Source: Strigamia acuminata
Lineage: Eukaryota > Arthropoda > Chilopoda > Geophilomorpha > Linotaeniidae
DNA length: 64,000 nt
Assembly: GCA_949358305.1 (NCBI GenBank)
Contig: OX442314.1
Span: 56,925,369 to 56,989,368, forward strand
Direction: 5' to 3'
How positions within the stretch are numbered: the stretch's first letter is position 1; each line of letters starts with the position of its first letter. The notes under the pieces were generated by a model that saw only the letters and a program-made list of their open reading frames with translations, did no database searches and was not told the origin of the DNA. Both the position numbers and the translations under genes were made by a program. Positions 50,811-59,519 of this stretch are shown here, one piece after another.

Positions 50811-52073
50811 TTATAATATAGCGACCTCATACGTTAGTTTTATGGCCGGATCAAAGCGATCCAGATATTTCGTAATCAAACCTGTATGTCTACCAATATC
50901 ATAAAATTGTTGCAAAAAAAGCATACGAAACGGTTTATCCTTGCAAAACCAGTTGACAGTTGCCAATATTCGTCTAAAATGTGCCTTGGCGGGTTGTCCA
51001 GCGATTGATCCTCCAGCAATACTGCCCAGCAAAGATCGAAAATGATCAGCAATCTTTATCATCTTAACGGAAAACTTCTTGTAGAGTTGGCATTTTGTAG
51101 CAAAGTCAGCATCACAGTCCGGGTAGGACTGCACTCGGTCGGATTTCAAGTGAGGGGATTGAGCCAAAGTTAAGCTACCTGCATAGTGCACAACGAATGC
51201 CTTCCAGCCTTCATTCCAGCCGCCGTTGCCGTTGTTTCTGCTGTTATTCGGCCAATTCTGGCCGCTGTTTCCGTTCCAGCCGCTGTTGCCGTTCCAGCTG
51301 CTGTTGCCTTTCCAGCCGCTGTTGTCGTTCCAGCCGCTGTTGCCGTTCCAGCCGCTGTTGCCGTTCCAGCCGCTGTTGTCGTTCCAGCCGCTGTTGTCGT
51401 TCCAGCCGCTGTTGTCGTTCCAGCCGCTGTTGTCGTTCCAGCCGCTGTTGCCGTTCCAGCCGCTGTTGCCGTTCCAGCCGCTGTTGCCGTTCCAGCCGCT
51501 GTTGTCGTTCCAGCCGCTGTTGCCGTTCCAGCCGCTGTTGTCGTTCCAGCCGCTGTTGTCGTTCCAGCCGCTGTTGTCGTTCCAGCCGCTGTTGTCGTTC
51601 CAGCCGCTGTTGCCGTTCCAGCCGCTGTTGCCGTTCCAGCCGCTGTTGCCGTTCCAGCCGCTGTTGTCGTTCCAGCCGCTGTTGCCGTTCCAGCCGCTGT
51701 TGTCGTTCCAGCCGCTGTTGCCTTTCCAGCCGCTGTTGCCGTTCCAGCCGCTGTTGCCGTTCCAGCCGCTGTTGTCGTTCCAGCCGCTGTTGTCGTTCCA
51801 GCCGCTGTTGCCGTTCCAGCCGCTGTTGCCGTTCCAGCCGCTGTTGCCGTTCCAGCCGCTGTTGCCGTTCCAGCCGCTGTTGCCGTTCCAGCCGCTGTTG
51901 TCGTTCCAGCCGCTGTTGCCGTTCCAGCCGCTGTTGCCGTTCCAGCCGCTGTTGCCGTTCCAGCCGCTGTTGCCGTTCCAGCCGCTGTTGCCGTTCCAGC
52001 CGCTGTTGCCGTTCCAGCCGCTTTTGCCGTTGTTCCCGTCGTTATTCGGCCAATTCTGACCGTTGCATTGCAT
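50811..52073 (-). CDS. Hypothetical protein with about 40 NGNSGW hexapeptide repeats
   Basis: The ATG at 52073 follows an acceptor-like TTTTTATAG and opens 420 codons. Residues about 15-275 are nearly perfect hexapeptides (N-G-N-S-G-W, with N-D-N-S-G-W and one or two K variants) encoded by an 18-bp minisatellite. The C-terminal 145 residues are ordinary, non-repetitive and partly hydrophobic (LLGSIAGGSIAGQPAKAHF, then TVNWFCKDKPFRMLFLQQFY). No signal peptide is seen. The repeat may simply have expanded inside an older gene. Function is unknown. Confidence 0.5.
   Translation of the reverse strand: MQCNGQNWPNNDGNNGKSGWNGNSGWNGNSGWNGNSGWNGNSGWNGNSGWNGNSGWNDNSGWNGNSGWNGNSGWNGNSGWNGNSGWNGNSGWNDNSGWNDNSGWNGNSGWNGNSGWKGNSGWNDNSGWNGNSGWNDNSGWNGNSGWNGNSGWNGNSGWNDNSGWNDNSGWNDNSGWNDNSGWNGNSGWNDNSGWNGNSGWNGNSGWNGNSGWNDNSGWNDNSGWNDNSGWNDNSGWNGNSGWNGNSGWNDNSGWKGNSSWNGNSGWNGNSGQNWPNNSRNNGNGGWNEGWKAFVVHYAGSLTLAQSPHLKSDRVQSYPDCDADFATKCQLYKKFSVKMIKIADHFRSLLGSIAGGSIAGQPAKAHFRRILATVNWFCKDKPFRMLFLQQFYDIGRHTGLITKYLDRFDPAIKLTYEVAIL
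51262..52028. repeat. 18-bp coding minisatellite, about 42 units
   Basis: The plus-strand unit is CCGCTGTTGCCGTTCCAG, with G-to-T and C-to-T variants at fixed positions. Units are in perfect register, so no reading frame is interrupted. Long open frames on the plus strand across it are by-products of the repeat. Confidence 0.95.
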
Positions 52074-52135
52074 CTATAAAAATTAAAAATAATACATTAA
52101 TATTAATTAAAAGATTTATAATAATTGACCGTTAC

Positions 52136-52358
52136 TTCCAATGGCATTCATTATTTTTGGATCCAAAGCAGTCCGTGGGTTATTTTTATTTGGACCTGTT
52201 GTGGATTTTCCACCTTTATAATTGCTTTTCAGCAGCATATCCTCGTCGAACAAGTACACCAATGCCGTTCTCACGAATTCCGAAGCATTTTTAGATCCGT
52301 CAAGCACTAACCATTGAGACTCAGTGACATAAACATCCGAATCACTGTAAATCTCTAT
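52136..52358 (-). CDS. BEN-domain exon
   Basis: An acceptor TTTCAG (ending 52359) and a donor GTAACG (52135) bound an exon reading ESQWLVLDGSKNASEFVRTA, then LFDEDMLL and NPRTALDPKIMNAI. This fits a BEN domain, an alpha-helical DNA- and protein-binding module of chromatin factors. The other exons are not recognised. The phase at this donor does not fit the downstream repeat ORF. Confidence 0.6.
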
Positions 52359-52409
52359 CTGAAATGTGTGACCAAAATATAAATCTCTGTGTAACAAGCA
52401 ATTAAACAA

Positions 52410-52936
52410 TTAACATACCCTACTATGTTTTTTAGTTAAGTTTTTGGTTGGCAGATTACTTGAGTGTTCATTACATTCGATAATTTCATCCTCAAGTACT
52501 TAATGAATGGTCACTGGTGTCCATTTAGAGATCAATTCCGCAGTAATTGCTTGCAGCGTTACGTGTGACGATGACTGCTCGAGATACAATTGCTTAAACA
52601 ATTAAAGTGAGAACTAGTGTGAAAAGTGTAAAATATGAAGACTTGTATGTTTTCTCAAAACATAAGACAAATGGCTAAAATAACGGCACGTTAAAATATA
52701 CAATTGATGGCTTCAGTCTGGTAATAAGAATGTTTAGCTTTCCTATTACCGTGACGTAAAAGATGTCGTCTAAAATGAATTCGAAAGGTTCTAGCATCTG
52801 ACTGGTTCTGGGTTGGTTCTAAAAGGTGTGTAATGGTTAGACTGGGTGGGTTATATCCGAGAGGTGCGGTTGACTTTACCGCATCGTCACACACATCGCA
52901 TCGCTAATAATTATTAATGAACAATAATAATTGGCG
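52410..52936. other. Spacer without recognisable gene
   Basis: I see no gene, repeat or RNA here. Confidence 0.4.
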
Positions 52937-53110
52937 GTGGCTATTTCCACCTTCTAGAGGGTGAAAATAGACTATGGGCTATTTCTACCCCCTAGAGGGT
53001 GAAAATAGACTATGGGCTATTTCCACCCCCTAGAGGGTAAAAATAGACTATGGGCTATTTTCACCCCTTTGGAGGGTGGCTATATATATCCACCCCCTCG
53101 GTGGCTATTT
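52937..53110. repeat. 40-bp tandem repeat with internal palindrome
   Basis: About four copies of a unit containing CTATTTCCACCCCCTAGAGG and gtgaaaatagactatggg follow each other. CACCCCCTAGAGGGTG within each unit is almost self-complementary, so RNA or single strands could fold. The tract to 53196 is low-complexity A/T. Confidence 0.85.
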
Positions 53111-53196
53111 CCACCCACTGGTAAAAACATGTTAATGTAACAAATGTCTAAGAAGATTTATTTATTTTTTATTTATTTTTATTTTTATTTATTTAT

Positions 53197-54192
53197 TTAA
53201 ACTTTCACAACCTGTGCATTAACTGTTGTTTCACACCTGTCAGGACAATACCATTTATCAACATTAATGTCGAATTGTCCTACACATGAGGTATGAAACC
53301 ACTCCTGGCAACGATCACATTGCACCATCTGCCCACTACAGGGGTTTCTGCATGTACAAAAGACAATCTTTTTTCTCTCTGATGCTAATACAGTATGCTC
53401 TAAAACCCCTTTATCTGGGAACTGGGACATAGCTCTACGTTCAATACATTGAATCAGATGAGGTCGTAATTCAGAATTAATTAAATCGACAGTACCAGAA
53501 TTAATTTTTTCACATGCAAGGATGGCATTAGCAATTGCATGTAATCCGCAATCACCATTCACCTGCTGTGTGACATTTATAATTTTAAATAAGATTATAC
53601 CACATGCATGTTGCTTAAATTGTGAGCTAACAAGGGACACTAATTTAGATGGAATTATCCTTCCATTTAAGCTTTCATACACCTCTAAATTTGTAGATTT
53701 CTCAGTAAAATAACCTGCAACAGTTATGAAATGAAGCCCAATAACATAAATTTGTACAAACACCCCACTTTCTGGTAAAATGTCTAAGATATACGGAACA
53801 GCAAATTGATCAGTTGCAACACCAAACCTACCCAAACTTGTTAGGCCATAAACCTCTGAGCATTTTCGTTTCAAAAGCAACAGACAGTGATTTAAAATAG
53901 AATGATTCAACCATTTATTGCGAACGGCTGTACTACAAGGTTTTGGGAGTTGCGCTGGACGATGAACGTTCTTAAATGTGTCCACAATTGACGTCCGACT
54001 TGCCTCACCGATGTTGGAATGACAGCGAACGTAATGCCGTTTCAATTGAGACAGACACTTTTCCTCATTGCATTCTGTACATACTACCCGAAACCCTTTG
54101 TTGGCAGGTCGGATTTTTGGTACACCACGAAGGTATGGTTTCGAACATTTCACTTTATCCTCGTAGTGTACTTCATCATCATCTTTGAAAGT
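53197..54192 (-). CDS. Ulp1-like cysteine protease with zinc finger and PHD finger, 5'-truncated (transposon-type)
   Basis: The frame is open from the BEL/Pao junction at about 54192. An ATG is absent and the codon at 54153 is GTG, so the 5' end is missing. A C-x2-C...H...H finger (VCTECNEEK, RHYVRCH) is followed by a Ulp1/C48-like protease core: His in LHFITV, an acidic VYESL, Gln-Gln, and the catalytic Cys in NGDCGLHAIANA. A C-terminal PHD finger (CTCRNPCSGQMVQCDRCQEW, then WYCPDRC) ends it. The acidic residue is Glu where Asp is usual. Proteases with this DCG core and a PHD finger occur in proteins of cut-and-paste transposons and related mobile DNA. Its role here is inferred only. Confidence 0.65.
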   Translation of the reverse strand, partial: TFKDDDEVHYEDKVKCSKPYLRGVPKIRPANKGFRVVCTECNEEKCLSQLKRHYVRCHSNIGEASRTSIVDTFKNVHRPAQLPKPCSTAVRNKWLNHSILNHCLLLLKRKCSEVYGLTSLGRFGVATDQFAVPYILDILPESGVFVQIYVIGLHFITVAGYFTEKSTNLEVYESLNGRIIPSKLVSLVSSQFKQHACGIILFKIINVTQQVNGDCGLHAIANAILACEKINSGTVDLINSELRPHLIQCIERRAMSQFPDKGVLEHTVLASERKKIVFCTCRNPCSGQMVQCDRCQEWFHTSCVGQFDINVDKWYCPDRCETTVNAQVVKV

Positions 54193-54251
54193 TCAACGCG
54201 GTCGGCTTCGCAAGACAGATCTTGCTACTTTTTCTATCCGGATTCAAACTA

Positions 54252-54271
54252 ATTCCCGGGTTTCGGCACCA
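54252..54271 (-). other. tRNA-Phe-type primer site, left BEL/Pao leader
   Basis: The minus strand reads TGGTGCCGAAACCCGGGAAT, complementary to the 3' end of animal tRNA-Phe (ending CCCGGGTTTCGGCA-CCA as recalled) over 18 bases. It lies two bases after the LTR. Confidence 0.8.
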
Positions 54272-54273
54272 TT

Positions 54274-54517
54274 TGAAAGTTCAAAAGAGATCTGCACGCT
54301 GATATTTGACAAAACTGCATCAAAAACTTACGATCGAACTGGATTGAAATTGACCAAAAATCAAGACATGCTGCACGTGGTAAGATTGAAATTACACTGA
54401 TTTATTCGGGGTTCACAAAATACAAAACAAGGGCAAAAAAGGATTATGACAATTTATGACACTACAACGTATTTCCGGTTCCACGAATCCGCGTCATCGC
54501 TTCTCAACCGAAAAACA
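54274..54517 (-). repeat. BEL/Pao LTR, left copy
   Basis: It is bounded by the primer site on one side and by a purine-rich CATCGAGGAGG tract on the other, with TG...CA ends (244 bp). An AATAAA lies inside on the minus strand. It recurs at 57158-57401 with few differences. The exact outer limit is an inference. Confidence 0.65.
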
Positions 54518-54534
54518 CCTCCTCGATGTCGACT

Positions 54535-57012
54535 TCACTGCACGACGCATCCTCCATTTCCGATTCTGTGCGACCTCGAGGCTTCTAAAACACCCAGTTG
54601 GTGAAACGCCTGTTTGATATCTCCAATCAAAGCCACAATATATTGTCGGAAAAATAAGATGGCATCGATTAACTGTGGCAGGAGGTTAGGTCCGGTGAAC
54701 AGACAGTCGTTTAAAGACCGACTCTTTTGCGCGTGTGATGAAGCGTCATAAACGATGCGCAGCTTTGTGGTGCTACGACGCTCTCGAATTACTGTACGGT
54801 GCGGGAGGTAATAGCAACCACTCTGATCGGGTACTTCTGGGGCCGGTTCAATGATCCCAGCTAATTTCTGTTCGTCCAGAACTTTCTTGTATCGATGGTA
54901 CAAATCTGGATCCTGCTTAAACTTGCGGACCAAATTCCACAGTCGTTTAAGTGCTACTTGGTAATTACTATCCAATTCTGACTTTTCCATCAACCAGGGC
55001 AATCCGACTTCATATCGCTCTCCCGTCCAATTGATAGATTCTTTGAATTTCGTTACCGCTTGATCATCTTCGTCCTGCGCATTCGTAAGAGACTCATGGG
55101 AAATGCCCACAGCTTCTAACTCCCAAAACCGACGCAAGAGATGATCGAGTCTGTCCTCATACTGTACGAGGTTTGTCTGGATTACTGGCTGTCTGTCCAA
55201 CTCGTTTTGACTTCTAATTGCTCCGTGGATCGTCCATCCGAGGGACGTGTGTAGACACATCAATCCGTCATCCAACCGCTTGGATTCGCCGGTGACAATT
55301 CGCCAAAACTGATCTGCACCAATCAAAACGGAGACTTCACTTTGCTGGGTCGACATCTGGTCGATATTCAGCACAATCTTGTGCCTTTTCAGCATTTCGC
55401 GCACGTTCTGACCGGACTGTTTCGCAACCGAGTGGGTTATCTGCGGTACTTCGATCAGTTCTATATCGAAAAACTTGTTAGAATCGCTAACATTTCGCAG
55501 CGTCACCTTCACTCGACGACGACGTACTGTCTCAGCTCTGGAATCGCCAAAGCTTGAGATTTGCATATTCTGTTCACCCACGACTTGGGCATCTAGTTCT
55601 TTTACTAGCTTCTGGCTGATGAATGAGCGGTGACTCCCACCGTCAAAAAGGCATTGCACTTGCTTAGTTTTACAATCCGATTCTACATTCGTCATCAACA
55701 CTTGTAAAAACAAGTCTGTGTTGTCTGCTGTGATCGTTGCGGCTGTTACAGTCGATGTGAGGGTAACTTCTGGCTTATTGCTCGGCTCTTCACACAACAA
55801 TATGTGGTGGAACCGTTCACAATTGACACACTTTACTTTTTGTGAACAATTGCGCGCCATGTGCTTGGTACCCAGGCAACGAAAACATCTGCGATCTTTC
55901 ATACACTTCTTCAGTCGATCAGCCACAGTCAACGGACATTCTTCCATTTTGTGACTCTTATCGTCGCAGAAAATGCAGCTGGATGAAGCGACGTTGGTCG
56001 TCAACGCGCTTGATGAGGTTAGCTTTTCGTTTCGAGTCGATTTCTTGTAATCGATAAACGGCTTGGCTACTGGTTTGTCCAGTGGATCACTCATTGAAGT
56101 GCTGGTATGTTGTTCTCGTAACTCCAGCTCAGTTCTGAAGAAATCCATAAACAACTTCATATCATGAGTGTTTTCTGGGTTTTTGCGCGAGAAATCTAAC
56201 GCAATAACTTCTGGTACGGCAGCTCGCAATAACGGACACAGGACTATCCCGAACGTATTTATATCAATTTCTTCATTCTTGAGGCATTGAACATGTAATT
56301 CGCATGTGTCGTGGAGCTTCCGTAGCTTAACGAGGTCGCTAACTCGTTTTACTGGTTCTAGCTTCATTAGCGTCTGGATATGGGCATTAACGATAACTTC
56401 TTTCTTTCCAAATCTGTTCTGGAGCAAAGTTACCGCCGCTTCGTAGTTTTCGTCGCTGATTTTGAGTCCGTGTACAACAGTCGCTGCAGTGCCTTCGAGC
56501 ACTGAATTCAAATACACAAACTTGGCTTTTGTGGAAAGTGAATTATTGTTGTGAACGCTCAGCTCAAAATTTGACCAAAACTTCGACCATTTGACTGGAT
56601 TTCCGCTAAAATTCCGCATTACGAGCTTCGGCAGTTTAATCGTCACGTCGCCGGAGCTGTTTGCGGTGCTGTGGTTACTCGGATCGACCGGGTTCACGAT
56701 TGGTGCAGCTGGTCGCAACAATTCGTCCAGTTTGCTGTCTATATCGGTCAAGGAGTCGATTATCAATTCACGGAAATCTTCGTTGTCGCTTTCTTCTTTC
56801 TCCAAATCCACACGCGTAACAATCATCGGCGATATCTTATCGTCGAGCGCTGTCAATTGTTCGCTCTTTGCCAACAACTGGTTTTTCAATCGTTTCAACG
56901 CGAGGATTTCTGGTGCAACGTTGGCTAATTCGACGAGTACCGAGTTACATAATCGCTTGACTCCTTCCCTGGACGTGGTTTGTTGTGCACGCAATCGATC
57001 GAGGGCGTCCAT
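54535..57012 (-). CDS. BEL/Pao gag-protease-(truncated RT) polyprotein, copy A
   Basis: The ATG at 57012 opens 825 codons. Gag (DUF1759-type) includes PVKWSKFWSNFELSVHNN and two CCHC knuckles (CIFCDDKSHKMEEC; CFRCLGTKHMARNC) near residues 345-395. The retropepsin-like DUF1758 region has CLFDGGSHRSFIS (DGG where D-S/T-G is usual). The Pao RT N-terminal part follows (KLRIVYDASS, GDIKQAFHQ) but stops just after the first RT aspartate, so the polymerase YxDD and everything downstream are missing. The frame is otherwise intact. It could supply Gag and perhaps protease but no enzyme for replication. Confidence 0.88.
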   Translation of the reverse strand: MDALDRLRAQQTTSREGVKRLCNSVLVELANVAPEILALKRLKNQLLAKSEQLTALDDKISPMIVTRVDLEKEESDNEDFRELIIDSLTDIDSKLDELLRPAAPIVNPVDPSNHSTANSSGDVTIKLPKLVMRNFSGNPVKWSKFWSNFELSVHNNNSLSTKAKFVYLNSVLEGTAATVVHGLKISDENYEAAVTLLQNRFGKKEVIVNAHIQTLMKLEPVKRVSDLVKLRKLHDTCELHVQCLKNEEIDINTFGIVLCPLLRAAVPEVIALDFSRKNPENTHDMKLFMDFFRTELELREQHTSTSMSDPLDKPVAKPFIDYKKSTRNEKLTSSSALTTNVASSSCIFCDDKSHKMEECPLTVADRLKKCMKDRRCFRCLGTKHMARNCSQKVKCVNCERFHHILLCEEPSNKPEVTLTSTVTAATITADNTDLFLQVLMTNVESDCKTKQVQCLFDGGSHRSFISQKLVKELDAQVVGEQNMQISSFGDSRAETVRRRRVKVTLRNVSDSNKFFDIELIEVPQITHSVAKQSGQNVREMLKRHKIVLNIDQMSTQQSEVSVLIGADQFWRIVTGESKRLDDGLMCLHTSLGWTIHGAIRSQNELDRQPVIQTNLVQYEDRLDHLLRRFWELEAVGISHESLTNAQDEDDQAVTKFKESINWTGERYEVGLPWLMEKSELDSNYQVALKRLWNLVRKFKQDPDLYHRYKKVLDEQKLAGIIEPAPEVPDQSGCYYLPHRTVIRERRSTTKLRIVYDASSHAQKSRSLNDCLFTGPNLLPQLIDAILFFRQYIVALIGDIKQAFHQLGVLEASRSHRIGNGGCVVQ

Positions 57013-57135
57013 ATTGCCTTTGTCAAGAAAGGCTCAACGTGGTCGGCTTCGCAAGTCCGTTTTGTCGAGAAAAGGCTCAACGCGGTTGGCTTCGCAAGAC
57101 AGATCTCGCTACTTTTTCTATCCGGATTCAAACTA

Positions 57136-57155
57136 ATTCCCGGGTTTCGGCACCA
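57136..57155 (-). other. tRNA-Phe-type primer site of copy A
   Basis: The sequence is identical to the site at 54252. Between it and the gag start, the leader contains two units of about 42 bp with GCGAAGCC and CGTTGAGCC(T) (57020-57110). Confidence 0.8.
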
Positions 57156-57157
57156 TT

Positions 57158-57401
57158 TGAAAGTTCAAAAGAGATCTGCACGCTGATATTTGACAAAACT
57201 GCATCAAAAACTTACGATCGAACTGGATTGAAATTGACCAAAAATCAAGACATGCTGCACGTGGTAAGATTGAAATTACACTGATTTATTCGGGGTTCAC
57301 AAAATACAAAACAAGGACAAAAAAGGATTATGACAATTTATGACACTACGACGTATTTCCGGTTCCACGAATCCGCGTCATCGCTTCTCAACCGAAAAAC
57401 A
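57158..57401 (-). repeat. BEL/Pao LTR, right copy
   Basis: This matches 54274-54517 with a few substitutions (for example cactacga versus cactacaa). Confidence 0.65.
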
Positions 57402-57418
57402 CCTCCTCGATGTCGACT

Positions 57419-58677
57419 TCACTGCACGACGCATCCTCCATTTCCGATTCTGTGCGACCTCGAGGCTTCTAAAACACCCAGTTGGTGAAACGCCTGTTTG
57501 ATATCTCCAATCAAAGCCACAATATATTGTCGGAAAAATAAGATGGCATCGATTAACTGTGGCAGGAGGTTAGGTCCGGTGAACAGACAGTCGTTTAAAG
57601 ACCGACTCTTTTGCGCGTGTGATGAAGCGTCATAAACGATGCGCAGCTTTGTGGTGCTACGACGCTCTCGAATTACTGTACGGTGCGGGAGGTAATAGCA
57701 ACCACTCTGATCGGGTACTTCTGGGGCCGGTTCAATGATCCCAGCTAATTTCTGTTCGTCCAGAACTTTCTTGTATCGATGGTACAAATCTGGATCCTGC
57801 TTAAACTTGCGGACCAAATTCCACAGTCGTTTAAGTGCTACTTGGTAATTACTATCCAATTCTGACTTTTCCATCAACCAGGGCAATCCGACTTCATATC
57901 GCTCTCCCGTCCAATTGATAGATTCTTTGAATTTCGTTACCGCTTGATCATCTTCGTCCTGCGCATTCGTAAGAGACTCATGGGAAATGCCCACAGCTTC
58001 TAACTCCCAAAACCGACGCAAGAGATGATCGAGTCTGTCCTCATACTGTACGAGGTTTGTCTGGATTACTGGCTGTCTGTCCAACTCGTTTTGACTTCTA
58101 ATTGCTCCGTGGATCGTCCATCCGAGGGACGTGTGTAGACACATCAATCCGTCATCCAACCGCTTGGATTCGCCGGTGACAATTCGCCAAAACTGATCTG
58201 CACCAATCAAAACGGAGACTTCACTTTGCTGGGTCGACATCTGGTCGATATTCAGCACAATCTTGTGCCTTTTCAGCATTTCGCGCACGTTCTGACCGGA
58301 CTGTTTCGCAACCGAGTGGGTTATCTGCGGTACTTCGATCAGTTCTATATCGAAAAACTTGTTAAAATCGCTAACATTTCGCAGCGTCACCTTCACTCGA
58401 CGACGACGTACTGTCTCAGCTCTGGAATCGCCAAAGCTTGAGATTTGCATATTCTGTTCACCCACGACTTGGGCATCTAGTTCTTTTACTAGCTTCTGGC
58501 TGATGAATGAGCGGTGACTCCCACCGTCAAAAAGGCATTGCACTTGCTTAGTTTTACAATCCGATTCTACATTCGTCATCAACACTTGTAAAAACAAGTC
58601 TGTGTTGTCTGCTGTGATCGTTGCGGCTGTTACAGTCGATGTGAGGGTAACTTCTGGCTTATTGCTCGGCTCTTCAC

Positions 58678-58684
<7 letters not shown>
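57419..58684 (-). pseudogene. BEL/Pao protease-(truncated RT) fragment, copy B
   Basis: It repeats the last 422 codons of copy A, from LLCEEPSN of the region after the knuckles to the same truncated RT end, with at least one amino-acid change (Ser to Phe in NVSDxNKFF). Its 5' part is lost at the (TA)n run, so there is no start codon of its own. Confidence 0.85.

Positions 58685-58719
<35 letters not shown>
58685..58719. repeat. (TA)n microsatellite at duplication breakpoint
   Basis: An uninterrupted TA run begins exactly where copy B stops matching copy A (after acaacaatat). Confidence 0.9.
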
Positions 58720-58723
<4 letters not shown>

Positions 58724-58758
58724 ATAATTAATTTAATATTTAATATAAACATATTACC

Positions 58759-59092
58759 TCACTTTCTGCAATCAAGATCGTTGTAATACGGTCCTAGTTG
58801 GTGCTTTATACTAGTTATTGGAAATGCGAGCTGTATTTTTGGCTGAGTTTGCGTTGCAAAATGAAGATCTCTTGTCTTTTTGTTTAAAACGGTAGCAGCA
58901 GCTTTGCTCAATTCGTGGGCATCGATAAGGTGTTGAGGTAAAAACCCTTTTGTGTTTTTGGAACAAATTGGACATACAATATTCACTCGATGAGGTTTTT
59001 TCTTGACTATGTCTTGCACTATAATCTCTGCTTCATTCTCAGACTGAGAACGTAAATCAACTACTTCCTCTAAACCTGTTAATTCCTTGTTG
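58759..59092 (-). pseudogene. Zinc-finger fragment related to the Ulp1/PHD ORF
   Basis: The open minus-strand frame contains IVCPICSKNTKGFLPQHLID followed by AH, a C-x2-C-x11-H-x4-H-like finger resembling the N-terminal finger of the ORF at 53197. No start or second exon is visible. It might be the lost 5' part of a related gene. Confidence 0.4.
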
Positions 59093-59494
59093 AAATAGGC
59101 ACTTGCGGTACAACAAATATATTTTATAAATTATACTTATAAATACCATGTGAACAGTACAAATCCCTTGCATGTAATGGTAGAACAAATCCATATGCAC
59201 AAGAAAATGAAAATGTATAGTTTTACTAATTTGACATTTTTCAGACATAAAATTGTTGAAGTAGGAAATGGGGTCATCTTTTGGAGCACGGTCCAAGATT
59301 ACGTGCGTTCCATCCACAAATCCGATGCAATTTGGTAACAATTCTTTATACACGTAATTTCCTATTTTCTCTCTCTTGAACAGTGGGCCAGTACACATAT
59401 TTCTTTTCAATTGCAAGAAGCGCAGTAATGATGCGTGTGTAAATATGTTTAATGTACCCCCATCACCAACTCCAAAGTCACGGGCAAGTGGCAT
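59057..59494 (-). pseudogene. PIF/Harbinger-like DDE transposase fragment
   Basis: The frame contains LPNCIGFVDGTHVILDRAPK and DPISYFN, matching the first catalytic Asp block of the DDE_Tnp_4 nuclease family (compare CVGAIDGKH at 62900). The rest is truncated or shifted, and the tail (HFHFLVHMDLFYHYM) is not recognisable. It is a relic of a second Harbinger lineage, different from the copy at 62745. Confidence 0.6.
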
Positions 59495-59519
59495 AATTCC
59501 AGCTGCATTTCTTTAAGTT

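Larger units (their letters stand above)
54195..58686 (-). mobile_element. Tandem array of internally deleted BEL/Pao elements
   Basis: A segment of about 1.6 kb at 54195-55802 recurs at 57079-58686 (offset 2884). In minus-strand order the array is: 3' part of copy B, LTR (57158-57401), full internal region of copy A with a truncated RT, LTR (54274-54517), and the leader of a third copy that ends at 54195. Shared LTRs between neighbours suggest growth by unequal LTR recombination. Most of RT, RNase H and integrase are gone, so the copies are not autonomous. The repeats differ by only a few bases, so the duplication is recent. Confidence 0.85.

Noticed and set aside
51186-52294. Three long plus-strand open frames (VPAAV-, RSSRCC- and PFQPLL-type repeats) over the minisatellite
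   Set aside because: An 18-bp unit without stops leaves several frames open automatically. Only the minus-strand frame has an ATG after an acceptor and a normal C-terminal domain.
50811-52358. One gene joining the BEN exon to the NGNSGW-repeat exon
   Set aside because: Both possible donors of the BEN exon leave phase 1, which meets a stop soon after the repeat-exon acceptor. The repeat frame needs phase 0.
45128-53110. CRISPR-like arrays suggested by regular repeats
   Set aside because: The repeats are direct tandem units without unique spacers, and the genome is eukaryotic.
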